From: Spirulina subsalsa CS-330 | GTDB taxonomy: Bacteria > Cyanobacteriota > Cyanobacteriia > Cyanobacteriales > Spirulinaceae | DNA: 37,069 nt | Direction: 5' to 3' | Assembly (NCBI RefSeq): GCF_028330765.1 | Contig: NZ_JAQMTY010000240.1 | Location: forward strand, 1-37,069 | In this document: positions 25,197 through 32,993 of the stretch, piece by piece | How positions within the stretch are numbered: the first letter of the stretch is position 1 | How the letters are laid out: each line of letters starts with the position of its first letter | Position numbers and translations under genes: made by a program | The notes under the pieces: generated by a model | The model's database searches: none | Told to the model about the DNA's origin: nothing | What the model saw: only the letters and a program-made list of their open reading frames with translations

Positions 25197-25781
25197 GTGA
25201 CCACTATTCAAATTCTTCAGCACCCAACATCGACAGCCTGGCTAGACCAAGCCATTGCTAACCTTGACACCATTTTACTCGACCACTCCCATTGTGAGCG
25301 CAAAGCCGCTTCAGCGGCGTTGAATTTAATGTTTCGCTATCCCTCTAGCCGGGTGTTGTTGGATAAGCTGACCGCGATCGCCAAAGAAGAACTGGATCAT
25401 TTTGCCCTCGTGAATCAATGGCTGGATCGCCGCAATATTCCCCTCGCGCCGTTGAATGCGCCCCCCTATGGCGCGGCGTTGCGATCGCTGATCCGCCGCA
25501 ATGAACCGGATCGGATGTTGGATTTTCTGCTGGTGTCCTGTTTGATCGAGGCGCGATCGCATGAACGGCTGGGCCTCTTGGGCGACCATTGCCCCGATCC
25601 TGAACTGGCTGAATTCTACCGGAGCTTAATGGCTTCCGAGGCGCGACATTACGGGATCTATTGGGTCTTAGCGGACACCTATTTTGATCGGGACGTAGTG
25701 CAAACGCGATTGGAGGAGTTAGCGATCGCCGAAAGTGAGATCCTTAGCACCCTCCACCCGGAACCCCGAATTCATAGCTAA
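25197..25781 (+). CDS. miaE: tRNA-(ms2io6A)-hydroxylase
   Basis: A ferritin-like di-iron monooxygenase that hydroxylates the isopentenyl side chain of ms2i6A37 in tRNAs reading UNN codons. From GTG at 25197 it is 194 residues; a TTG at 25158 would add 13 residues and neither start has a clear ribosome site. Metal-ligand motifs: E34 in LLDHSHCERKAA (28-38), KEELDHF with H68, EARSHERL with E118 and H122, and SEARHYG with E148 and H151. Length and motif spacing match MiaE. Soluble and intact. It is followed by repeats rather than a partner gene, so it is likely monocistronic. Confidence 0.9.
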   Translation: MTTIQILQHPTSTAWLDQAIANLDTILLDHSHCERKAASAALNLMFRYPSSRVLLDKLTAIAKEELDHFALVNQWLDRRNIPLAPLNAPPYGAALRSLIRRNEPDRMLDFLLVSCLIEARSHERLGLLGDHCPDPELAEFYRSLMASEARHYGIYWVLADTYFDRDVVQTRLEELAIAESEILSTLHPEPRIHS

Positions 25782-25802
25782 ACCCCCCGCAACTCGTGTT
25801 AA

Positions 25803-25906
25803 CAAGGGGCTTAAGCCCCTTGCCTGCAACCCTCGAAGCCCCTTGCCTGCAACCCTCGAAGCCCCTTGCCTGCAACCCTCGAAGCCCCTTGCCTGCAACC
25901 CTCGAA
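25803..25906. repeat. Palindrome followed by four 23-bp tandem repeats
   Basis: CAAGGGGCTTAAGCCCCTTG (25803-25822) is a perfect 20-bp palindrome; the same 20 bases occur inside the MITE at 34.8 kb. It runs into four head-to-tail 23-bp units (GCCCCTTGCCTGCAACCCTC plus GAA) starting at 25815, 25838, 25861 and 25884. Units are identical except at the trailing edge. There are no spacers, so it is not a CRISPR array. It lies between miaE and dapB and may act as a transcription boundary. Confidence 0.85.
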
Positions 25907-25939
25907 ACCCTAACCCGCCCTAACCCTTTTGCACACTGC

Positions 25940-25945
25940 TATACA
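25940..25945 (+). promoter_or_regulatory. Candidate -10 box for dapB
   Basis: TATACA lies 35 bases before the dapB ATG, just after the GC-rich tandem repeats. No good -35 box is present 16-18 bases upstream (the sequence is CCCTAACCC-like), so activity may depend on an activator or be weak. Confidence 0.35.
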
Positions 25946-25980
25946 ATGGAATCTTGCAGATTAACTGAGTCGTATCTTCT

Positions 25981-26808
25981 ATGACCTCTGAAGCTTCAAT
26001 TCCGGTAGTAATTAATGGTGTCGCGGGCAAAATGGGCCGCGAAGTGCTCAAGGCCGTCATGGCAGCGGACGGGATGCACCTGGTGGGGGCGGTGGATCGT
26101 TCCCCCGATGTGGTGGGGGAAGATGCCGGAATTGTGGCCGGCTGCGGGCCGGTGGAAGTGCCGATTTTAAACGATCTGCAAAGCGTCTTAGTGTTGGCGA
26201 CCCAAGAGCCGATCCAAGGGGTAATGGTGGACTTTACCCATCCCGATGGTGTGTATGAAAATGTGCGCAGTGCGATCGCCTATGGCGTGCGTCCCGTCGT
26301 GGGAACCACCGGCCTCAGCCCGGAGCAACTCGACGACCTCGCCGCCTTCGCTGAAAAAGCCAGCACAGGCGCGATCGTCGCCCCCAACTTTTCCATCGGC
26401 GTGATCCTGATGCAACAGGCCGCCCTCCAAGCCGCCAAATATTTCGACCATGTGGAAATCATCGAACTCCACCACAACCAAAAAGCCGATGCCCCCAGCG
26501 GCACGGCGATCAAAACCGCCCAAATGCTCGCCGAACTGGGCAAACCCTACAACCCCGCCAGCGTCAAGGAAACAGAACACCTCACCGGGGCGCGGGGCAG
26601 TTGTGCCGACGAAAATATCCGCATCCATAGCGTCCGCCTCCCCGGCCTCATCGCCCACCAAGAAATTCTCTTCGGCTCACCGGGCCAACTCTACACCCTC
26701 CGCCACGACACCACCGATCGCGCCTCTTTCATGCCCGGCGTGGTCTTGGCAATTCGGAAGGTGACGGAATTGAAAACCTTGGTCTACGGCCTAGAAAAAG
26801 TCCTCTAA
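25981..26808 (+). CDS. dapB: 4-hydroxy-tetrahydrodipicolinate reductase
   Basis: Second committed step of diaminopimelate/lysine synthesis: NAD(P)H-dependent reduction of HTPA to tetrahydrodipicolinate in the cytoplasm. The 275 residues show the nucleotide-binding [11 protein letters not shown] (12-22), VDFTHPDG (83-90), GTTG (108-111), APNFSIG (134-140), and the family active-site stretch [14 protein letters not shown] (162-175), including the catalytic His and Lys. Full length, no oddities. A membrane-protein gene starts 10 bp after its stop, so the two are probably co-transcribed. Confidence 0.97.
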   Translation: MTSEASIPVVINGVAGKMGREVLKAVMAADGMHLVGAVDRSPDVVGEDAGIVAGCGPVEVPILNDLQSVLVLATQEPIQGVMVDFTHPDGVYENVRSAIAYGVRPVVGTTGLSPEQLDDLAAFAEKASTGAIVAPNFSIGVILMQQAALQAAKYFDHVEIIELHHNQKADAPSGTAIKTAQMLAELGKPYNPASVKETEHLTGARGSCADENIRIHSVRLPGLIAHQEILFGSPGQLYTLRHDTTDRASFMPGVVLAIRKVTELKTLVYGLEKVL

Positions 26809-26818
26809 TCGTTAGCCC

Positions 26819-27541
26819 ATGCTAGTCCCCATCACCCGCGAAAAATTTGAGCAACTCGTGCCTGCGATCGCCACCGGGGCCCAATATGCCGCCGCTTGGG
26901 GCAGCATCCAAGATATTGTGCGGCGGGTCTTGATTTCGGTGATCGGGATGGTGGCGTTGCTGCTGTTGAATGTCCTGTTTCAAGGCGGGGCGGGGGGCTT
27001 AAAGTTTTTCCTGGGGATCATCGCCGGGTTGTATTGGCTCTGGGCCCCGGTCTATTGGGCCAGTCTGCGCAACAGTAAGTATCGCCGCTGGAAATATAGC
27101 GGCTTTTGGCGCGGTCGGATTTTAGATGTGTTTATCTCAGAAGACCTGATTCGGGAAGAGGAAACCTTTAACCAGCGCGGCGAATTGGTGATTGTGGAAA
27201 ATCGCGAGCGGCGGATTAACCTGGACATTGGCGATCGCAGCGGCTTCCGTACCCTCGTCCAAGCCCCCCTCCGGCGCAGCCATAAACTGCTCAAACCAGG
27301 GCAAAAGGTGGAATGTCTCGTCTTTTCCAATCAAGCCGACCTCAGCGAAATCAAGGAAGTGAGCGATCTGCATATTCCCAGTCAAAACCTCTGGGTGGGA
27401 GAATATCCCTGTTTGCGCCGAGACTTTTTTCTTAGCCTCAGCGCCGACCTCCGCCGCCAAGCTCCCCCACCCCCCGATCGCCGTCGTCCCCCAATGCGCG
27501 ATCGCGCCCTTCGACCCCGATCGCGCCGCGATGAGCGCTAG
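26819..27541 (+). CDS. Conserved cyanobacterial two-helix membrane protein, unknown function
   Basis: 240 residues. Two hydrophobic segments at about 39-58 (VLISVIGMVALLLLNVLF) and 65-85 (FFLGIIAGLYWLWAPVYW) form a hairpin. A soluble beta-rich domain follows (GRILDVFISEDLI, RINLDIGDRSGFRTLVQAP, KPGQKVECLVFS). The last 35 residues are an Arg/Pro-rich tail (RRQAPPPPDRRRPP). I recall such proteins as widespread in cyanobacteria, sometimes misnamed transporter permease; nothing here supports transport. It follows dapB by 10 bp but has no evident link to lysine synthesis. Confidence 0.8.
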   Translation: MLVPITREKFEQLVPAIATGAQYAAAWGSIQDIVRRVLISVIGMVALLLLNVLFQGGAGGLKFFLGIIAGLYWLWAPVYWASLRNSKYRRWKYSGFWRGRILDVFISEDLIREEETFNQRGELVIVENRERRINLDIGDRSGFRTLVQAPLRRSHKLLKPGQKVECLVFSNQADLSEIKEVSDLHIPSQNLWVGEYPCLRRDFFLSLSADLRRQAPPPPDRRRPPMRDRALRPRSRRDER

Positions 27542-27558
27542 CCCCCCCATAAAACCCC

Positions 27559-27564
27559 TATAAT
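27559..27564 (+). promoter_or_regulatory. Perfect -10 box upstream of ycf37
   Basis: TATAAT ends 21 bases before the ycf37 ATG. Transcription would begin about 14-16 bases before the ATG, leaving almost no leader. No -35 consensus lies at normal distance, as that position falls in the end of the preceding gene. The gene may thus have its own promoter besides read-through from dapB. Confidence 0.4.
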
Positions 27565-27585
27565 GAACTCCCCTTTACTGTGACC

Positions 27586-28122
27586 ATGAACGAATTTTTA
27601 CCCACTCTTTATATTCTGATTTTGTTTGTCTTAGTCAGCGGTGCAGCCATTTTTGTCTTTCGTCAAATTTGGCGCACTCGTCAGCAAGAACGCCGCTTTG
27701 AAACCCTCCAGCAAGCCCTCACAAAAGCCGACTGCACCACCAAAGACTATTACGAATTCGGCAGTCTATGCCTTGATAAAAAACTCTATGTTCAATCGGT
27801 TTTAGTCTTTCAACGAGGCTTAAAAGCTGCCGAAAAGGAAGAGGTGGAATCCGAAAACATCGCCCTGATGTACAACGCGATGGGGTTCGCCTACTTTGCC
27901 CAAGAACAATATGATCTCGCCATTCGCAACTATAAAGAAGCGATCAAACTCTATCCGGACTATGTGATCGCCCTGAATAACTTGGGAAATGTTTACGAAA
28001 AGAAAAAACTCGTCGCCCAAGCTCTCAATGTGTACGAACAGGTGCTAGGGTTTGACCCGGATAATGCGATCGCGAAAAAACGCGCCGAATCGATGCGCAA
28101 ACGCCTCGCCCCCACGAGTTAA
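27586..28122 (+). CDS. ycf37: Ycf37-like TPR protein, photosystem I assembly/stability
   Basis: 178 residues from the ATG at 27586; a GTG six bases earlier is possible. An N-terminal membrane anchor (LYILILFVLVSGAAIFVF, about 7-24) is followed by TPR repeats: YNAMGFAYFAQEQYDLAIRN, YKEAIKLYPDYVIALNNLGN and VYEKKKLVAQALNVYEQVLG. The pattern AQEQYDLAIRNYKEA and the basic end (AKKRAESMRKRL) match cyanobacterial Ycf37, which is known to aid photosystem I assembly at the thylakoid. Length is normal. It is the last gene before the repeat-rich boundary of the accessory pocket. Confidence 0.88.
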   Translation: MNEFLPTLYILILFVLVSGAAIFVFRQIWRTRQQERRFETLQQALTKADCTTKDYYEFGSLCLDKKLYVQSVLVFQRGLKAAEKEEVESENIALMYNAMGFAYFAQEQYDLAIRNYKEAIKLYPDYVIALNNLGNVYEKKKLVAQALNVYEQVLGFDPDNAIAKKRAESMRKRLAPTS

Positions 28123-28136
28123 ATCATGATCTAGTT

Positions 28137-28480
28137 TTTGCAACCCCTCACCCCACCCTCTCCCCCAGGCGAGGGCTTTTAGCGTCCTTCTCCTCTTCTT
28201 AGCTCCCTTCTCCCGTGGGAGCTACTGCTTATACATAACGTTCAAATGTTGGCCTCGTCTGCGTTTGATCCCCCTAAATCCCCCTTAAAAAGGGGGACTT
28301 TTTTGCGTTCCCCCCTTTTTAAGGGGGTACTTTTTTTCGTTCCCCCCTTTTTAAGGGGGTACTTTTTTTCGTTCCCCCCTTTTTAAGGGGGGCTAGGGGG
28401 GATCGAGAGAAGGTGAACATCGTTAAGAGCAGTTTGTGTATAAGCAGTAGCCCACGGGAGAAGGGCCAGGGATGAGGGAA
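28137..28480. repeat. Composite nested palindromic repeat between ycf37 and the restriction gene
   Basis: Outer arms: CTTCTCCCGTGGG...CTACTGCTTATACA near 28207-28238, and its near-exact complement at 28437-28464 (TGTATAAGCAGTAGCCCACG, then GGAGAAG), bounded by CCCTCACCCC and GGGATGAGGG modules like the element at 1.7 kb. The core (28262-28403) holds three palindromes CCCCCTTTTTAAGGGGG in 32-bp tandem units separated by T-runs (TACTTTTTTTCGTT). No gene lies in this 361-bp gap. The T-rich hairpins could stop transcription from both sides. Confidence 0.8.
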
Positions 28481-28483
28481 GGG

Positions 28484-31186
28484 TTAATTCGGGGGGCGAT
28501 CGCCTGCCCATGGCCCAATAATTGGCTCGTTGCGTTGTTCTTTGGCAGCGAGTTCTAGATTGAGGGTGAGGAGTTTTTCTAGGATGTCGTCGTTGGGGGT
28601 GAAGCCGTAGGCTTTCATGACGAGGTCATTGAGTTTTTTGTGATGTTTTGCGAGTTTGCTGGTGGGTTCGTGGAAATAGTTGTTATACAGGGTGGTGATG
28701 CCACAGTTTTCTTTTTCCATGCGATCGCTGCGATAGTCGTGAAGGGCGATCGCGGCTTGGCGGATTTGTTCGGTTAATTTGACTGTGGCGGTCTGGGGAA
28801 AGGGGAAGGTTTCAAAACAGGTAGTGTTGGTGTAGCGGGTTCGGTCTTCTAGGGTAGAGCTTTGGGCTTTGACCCATTGGCGGTGTATGTCTGAGGTGAG
28901 AATACCAAGGATATAAAAATCATCGGATGCTACCACTGTTGTAGAATCAGACGGAAGCCAATCAGTTTGACAGGGTAAAAAAATAAACCATTTAGAATGT
29001 CTTGGGATTGCAAAATAGTGAGATAGTGGCGCGATTGCTTTTCGCATAGCTGGCCGTTTCTCTCCGAACTTCCACCAATTTTCACGAGTTACAGTTCTAC
29101 GATTCTTATCGCGTTCTGGCTTTACATAAGTTTTAAGATGCTCAAATGGATCTTTGTAAAGTCTTGCATCTTCTATCGACATATCATTAAAATCAATGAT
29201 CATACGACTTGGAAAACCATGAGGTTGACTAGCTAAGTCCGAAGCAGAGACAAACTTTTTGATGATTTTTTGATTGTCTGAAAATTGATTAATCCAGTGA
29301 TTTGCTGTTTCTATTTCAACTAAAAATCCATGCCCTGTAGGCTGAACTCCCTTAAATGAAAAAGAAACATTGCTTTTGAGATTTTTTGAGCCAGAAATAT
29401 CTATTTCTGATTTTAAAGACGTACTTATTCTGAATACATCTTTATTGTCAAGAATAAATTTATGTGGTGGATTGTATGCCCAATTAACTAGACTCACATG
29501 AACTACTGCATCTCCACTCCATTGTTGAGTTGAAATAGCATCATGAATTATTCCACCGTTTTGAACGATGTAATCTAGTCCTGCTTTTCGACTTAAGCCT
29601 TGGCTAATGCTATTGCTTCCAACTAATCCGGCTCTTCCACTACTATTTAAGTGATTATGAGTTAAGCGAAACCAATAGGTACAAAGATCTACTTTGTCTT
29701 TAACATCAGAAAACCTTGTGAAAATCTTTTGAATGTATTTATCACCCAGTTCTGATCGAATTCTAGATCCACCCAAAAACGGCGGATTTCCAATCACCGC
29801 ATCCGCCGCTGGCCAATCCGTGAACAACGCATCCGCACAAACAATATTTTCATCCAACTGACTCAACGGTAAAGCATCCTCCCCCATCCCCCACTCATCA
29901 ATCGCCATCTTTCGCGCAATCATCAACGTCACCCGCGCCAACTCCACCCCAAACGGATTAATATCCATCCCGTAAAACTGCAACGGAGACACCAAACCCA
30001 CACCCGGCACACCCCCAAACGCCCGCACCTTTTGCCCCAACTCAAACTCAATCCGCTTCATCTCCTGATACGCCATATACAGGAAATTCCCCGAACCACA
30101 AGCCGGATCAAGAACACGATAGTTCGAGAGCGCGATCGTAATCTGTTCCAACTCTGGCAAGCTGTTCGCCGCGTCGATTTGCTCCTCCCAAAAACGGTTA
30201 ATCGTCGGGCCGACAATCTTCATAATGTCCCCCTCCGAAGTGAAGTGCATCCCGTGGGCGTGGCGTTCTTCCGCGTTGGCAGTGCTTTCAAAAATACTGC
30301 CAAAAATAGCGGGGCGTATCTTGCTCCAATCCTCTAGGGCTGAAAATTGTAGTAGCTCTAGCTCTTTATTCGTTAATTCAATCGGATGAATTGTAGAAAA
30401 CAATCCACCATTGAAATAATTCACCCCCTGATACCGTCCCACCGGAGTCACACCCGGACTATTCATCTCACGAAATAGACCCCCAATTACATCATAAGAA
30501 CTATCGCCCTTCTGACAATCCTGCACACAAGACGCAAACATACTATTAGGCAGCAATCCCCGATCTTCGGCAAACATCGCCATCACACATTGCAACACAA
30601 ACCGCTGCGCCGTTAAGCGATCAAACTGCTTTTTTCGCTCCCCCCGTTCCGCCAAAGCATTGAACAATTCCCCCATCCGTTGCCCCGCCTTAGCCGTCAC
30701 CGCAACCTGGTTATTACCAAAAATGGGGGCCTTGACTTGGCCATACTCCATAAAGTTGAATGCACCGCTCCGACTGGGCAACTCCACCAATGGCACACGA
30801 TCCATCGGTTCATTTACCTGTTGCTCAAAATCGTAAATCCAAAACTCATCAAAATTACAAAGAATCACATAACGGGGGCGATCCGGAACCAAATTAAACC
30901 AATATTCACGGGCTTGGGCAAACTGTTCCTTAAGATTCACCCCCCGGCTTTTCATCTCAATTAATACCTTCGGCTTCCAAACCAAATCCGCAAACCCGGT
31001 GTTTCCTCGTTTGCTCCCAGATGCGATCGCCTCCTCATAATGCGCCCCCGCCTCCATCGCCCCCTCATGGCCAAACGCCCGAAAAAATCGGTCTAGAAAC
31101 GTTTGCGCCTCACTGCGCTCTCGTCCGGTAATATGGTCTTTGCAGAATTCAACAAACGTTTGAAGCGATTCAGGGGTAGCGGTCAT
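28484..31186 (-). CDS. MmeI-like type II restriction-modification enzyme (nuclease + N6-adenine methyltransferase)
   Basis: 900 residues from the ATG at 31186 (MTATPESL); an upstream in-frame start at 31276 would overlap the next gene by 65 bp. The N-terminal nuclease is FADLVWKPKVLIEMKSRG (65-82), with D67, E77 and K79 as the PD-ExK set. A helical spacer follows (FVLQCVMAMFAEDRGLLP); then methyltransferase motif I LDPACGSGNF (359-368) and motif IV GNPPF (466-470). Beyond is a target recognition domain and a C-terminal helical part (FETFPFPQ, LNDLVMKAYG). Such single-chain enzymes cut and methylate using one recognition domain. All key residues are present. The half after motif IV is visibly more AT-rich than the N-terminal half. 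Confidence 0.9.
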   Translation of the reverse strand: MTATPESLQTFVEFCKDHITGRERSEAQTFLDRFFRAFGHEGAMEAGAHYEEAIASGSKRGNTGFADLVWKPKVLIEMKSRGVNLKEQFAQAREYWFNLVPDRPRYVILCNFDEFWIYDFEQQVNEPMDRVPLVELPSRSGAFNFMEYGQVKAPIFGNNQVAVTAKAGQRMGELFNALAERGERKKQFDRLTAQRFVLQCVMAMFAEDRGLLPNSMFASCVQDCQKGDSSYDVIGGLFREMNSPGVTPVGRYQGVNYFNGGLFSTIHPIELTNKELELLQFSALEDWSKIRPAIFGSIFESTANAEERHAHGMHFTSEGDIMKIVGPTINRFWEEQIDAANSLPELEQITIALSNYRVLDPACGSGNFLYMAYQEMKRIEFELGQKVRAFGGVPGVGLVSPLQFYGMDINPFGVELARVTLMIARKMAIDEWGMGEDALPLSQLDENIVCADALFTDWPAADAVIGNPPFLGGSRIRSELGDKYIQKIFTRFSDVKDKVDLCTYWFRLTHNHLNSSGRAGLVGSNSISQGLSRKAGLDYIVQNGGIIHDAISTQQWSGDAVVHVSLVNWAYNPPHKFILDNKDVFRISTSLKSEIDISGSKNLKSNVSFSFKGVQPTGHGFLVEIETANHWINQFSDNQKIIKKFVSASDLASQPHGFPSRMIIDFNDMSIEDARLYKDPFEHLKTYVKPERDKNRRTVTRENWWKFGEKRPAMRKAIAPLSHYFAIPRHSKWFIFLPCQTDWLPSDSTTVVASDDFYILGILTSDIHRQWVKAQSSTLEDRTRYTNTTCFETFPFPQTATVKLTEQIRQAAIALHDYRSDRMEKENCGITTLYNNYFHEPTSKLAKHHKKLNDLVMKAYGFTPNDDILEKLLTLNLELAAKEQRNEPIIGPWAGDRPPN

Positions 31187-31211
31187 GACAAGTCCCGTGA
31201 GGTTTTTCTGA

Positions 31212-31802
31212 TCATACAACCGGATCAGGGGATGGCTCGAAAATAATCTCTTCGTAAAATTCCTCGATCGCCCCACTAAAATTAATACTGGCCAACGAGA
31301 CGCGATCGCCCTCCCGATAACTGAGAATCAACCAATCCCCCGCCTCATTTTTATGATAAATATCAATCGCCATCTCCTCAGAACTCACCAACACATAATC
31401 CACTAAATTCGGATTACAGCGATATTTATCAAACTTCTTACCACGATCATAAGCCTCAGTACTAGGAGATAAAACCTCCACAATCAAGCAAGGATAAGTG
31501 ATATATTGAGCGCTAGAATTATCTCTCTGATCACAAGTAACACTCAGATCCGGATAGATATAATTGCGAGTGTTGAAAATATTGACACGGCAGTCAGAAT
31601 TATAGGTCTTACAACCACTGCCCCGCAGATGAGGCTTAATCATTGCTAAAATGTTTCCTGCAATATCACTATGATTCTTTGTCCCTCCACTCATGGCATA
31701 AACCCGGCCATCAATTAGCTCATGCTTTTCTAGCTGCTTTGCTTCCCAAGCAAAATACTCTTCAGGGGTAAAATACAGTTCATGCTCTCTTGATGCAATC
31801 AT
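31212..31802 (-). CDS. Uma2-family (DUF820) putative PD-(D/E)XK endonuclease
   Basis: 196 residues. The family framework is clear: FTPEEYFAWE near the start, HELIDGRVYAMSGG, then YIYPDLSV with D85, CLIVEVLSPST with E109, and DRGKKFDKYR with K123, giving a complete D..E..K set. Uma2 proteins are numerous in cyanobacteria; their roles are largely undefined, though the fold is that of restriction nucleases. It ends 25 bp before the start of the MmeI-like gene on the same strand. Confidence 0.88.
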   Translation of the reverse strand: MIASREHELYFTPEEYFAWEAKQLEKHELIDGRVYAMSGGTKNHSDIAGNILAMIKPHLRGSGCKTYNSDCRVNIFNTRNYIYPDLSVTCDQRDNSSAQYITYPCLIVEVLSPSTEAYDRGKKFDKYRCNPNLVDYVLVSSEEMAIDIYHKNEAGDWLILSYREGDRVSLASINFSGAIEEFYEEIIFEPSPDPVV

Positions 31803-31894
31803 GAAAATCTCCCACTTTAAAATCGAATCCTCTATGACTATTCAGATCTGACACGCTCAACGCAAATCTTCATCTTCTTAATTAAGACTATCAT

Positions 31895-32473
31895 TTATTC
31901 ATCAAATTTAACCCGTTTGTAAAGATCTGAGAGATGAAGCTGAACGTTCACTGTTTCCAGTTCCACAATGGCATCCTTGCCGATAAATTCAGTCAATAAC
32001 CATTGACGTTCATTAACTTTTTTGCAAAATTCGACTCGATAGGATTTTTGTTCAATTAATAAATACTCTCGTAACTGAGGAATCGAACGATAGAGCGTCA
32101 AGTTTTGACTCTGATCAAATCCAGCAGTAGACGGAGATAATACTTCTGCAATGAAACAAGGATTGGTTACAGCCATTTGTTGATTGTCGGTGAATTCAGG
32201 CTCTCCTTCAATTACCATGACATCCGGGTAAACATAGCTCTGAGCTTCCCCAATCCATAGCCTCATATCACTGACAAAAATTTCATAATTTTGCTCTCTT
32301 TCTTGCAAGGGAAGTAAACGACTTAAATTTAACGTTAACCGATTATGATTGGCTGAAACACCCGCCATTTCAATGATTTCCCCTTGAATCCATTCGCTTT
32401 TATCAATGGCTTTTTCTTCTTGTTTTAGATAATCTTCAACGGTAATTGAGGATTGCTTCGTGATGACAGCCAT
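31895..32473 (-). CDS. Uma2-family (DUF820) protein, divergent third motif
   Basis: 192 residues with TVEDYLKQEE, SEWIQGEIIEMAG, YVYPDVMV (D84) and CFIAEVLSPST (E110). At the position where its neighbour has DRGKKFDKYR, this one reads DQSQNLTLYR, without a Lys, so the nuclease centre may be incomplete. Sequence identity to the neighbouring Uma2 gene is low, so it is not a recent duplicate. It is separated from the neighbour by 92 bp of AT-rich DNA with no visible feature. Confidence 0.85.
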   Translation of the reverse strand: MAVITKQSSITVEDYLKQEEKAIDKSEWIQGEIIEMAGVSANHNRLTLNLSRLLPLQEREQNYEIFVSDMRLWIGEAQSYVYPDVMVIEGEPEFTDNQQMAVTNPCFIAEVLSPSTAGFDQSQNLTLYRSIPQLREYLLIEQKSYRVEFCKKVNERQWLLTEFIGKDAIVELETVNVQLHLSDLYKRVKFDE

Positions 32474-32883
32474 GGTTTATTTTTGGTTTTGATTTAACAC
32501 AGAAACAGCAATTTTGAGTAAAACGGCCTATTCCCTAGAGATCGGGAATCAGACCCGCATCAAACATGGTGACTTCTGTCCCAACGAGTACCGCTTATCT
32601 TTCACCACCTCACCAGCAAGTCTGTCTAGATTGTAGTTAAATTTGCGGATGGGGCGATTAAGCAAGTGATGCCGATGCCCCGATCGCTGCCCAGAAACTC
32701 GATTTCTTTTCTATGGGCAGAAAAATTGATTATTCTAGCGTTTTAGATCAACTATTATATCTTTTTCCACAAATCTACCCGACTTCATCTCCATCCCTAG
32801 TGCTCATTCTGAAAATCTGCACCATTCTACCGTTTACCCGCATAGCCCCAAGTATGCAAATTTTTCATAAAAATTATCAAGGC

Positions 32884-32913
32884 TTGACATCTTCAAAATC
32901 AAACCTGTATTCC
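32884..32913 (+). promoter_or_regulatory. Sigma-70-type promoter for the porin gene
   Basis: TTGACA (32884-32889), an 18-base spacer ending in TG, then TATTCC (32908-32913). A perfect -35 box plus an extended -10 TG dinucleotide make this convincing; the start would be near 32920, about 75 bases before the porin ATG. The rest of the gap 32474-32993 (520 bp) shows no gene, only an ORF of 70 codons without family features. Confidence 0.6.
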
Positions 32914-32993
32914 AGACTACATTAGCTACTAGAAATCTTTGTTAATTTGCTTACGCCTCAGTATTTTTTTAATACTCCTGTTAATGGTGTGAG

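Noticed and set aside
25815-25906. Regular short repeats resembling a CRISPR array
   Set aside because: Units are directly abutting with no spacers, only four copies, and no cas genes in the window.
25796-25984. 62-codon frame across the tandem repeats
   Set aside because: The predicted protein is only the translated 23-bp repeat, so it is an artefact of repetition.
28262-28403. 32-bp repeated units with CRISPR-like period
   Set aside because: They are palindromic hairpins joined head to tail with no unique spacers.
31187-31276. Longer N-terminus for the MmeI-like enzyme
   Set aside because: It overlaps the Uma2 gene by 65 bp and adds residues unlike the family; the ATG at 31186 begins the normal N-terminus.
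32713-32925. 70-codon plus-strand frame upstream of the porin
   Set aside because: No recognisable protein features, AT-rich, and it runs through the porin promoter boxes.
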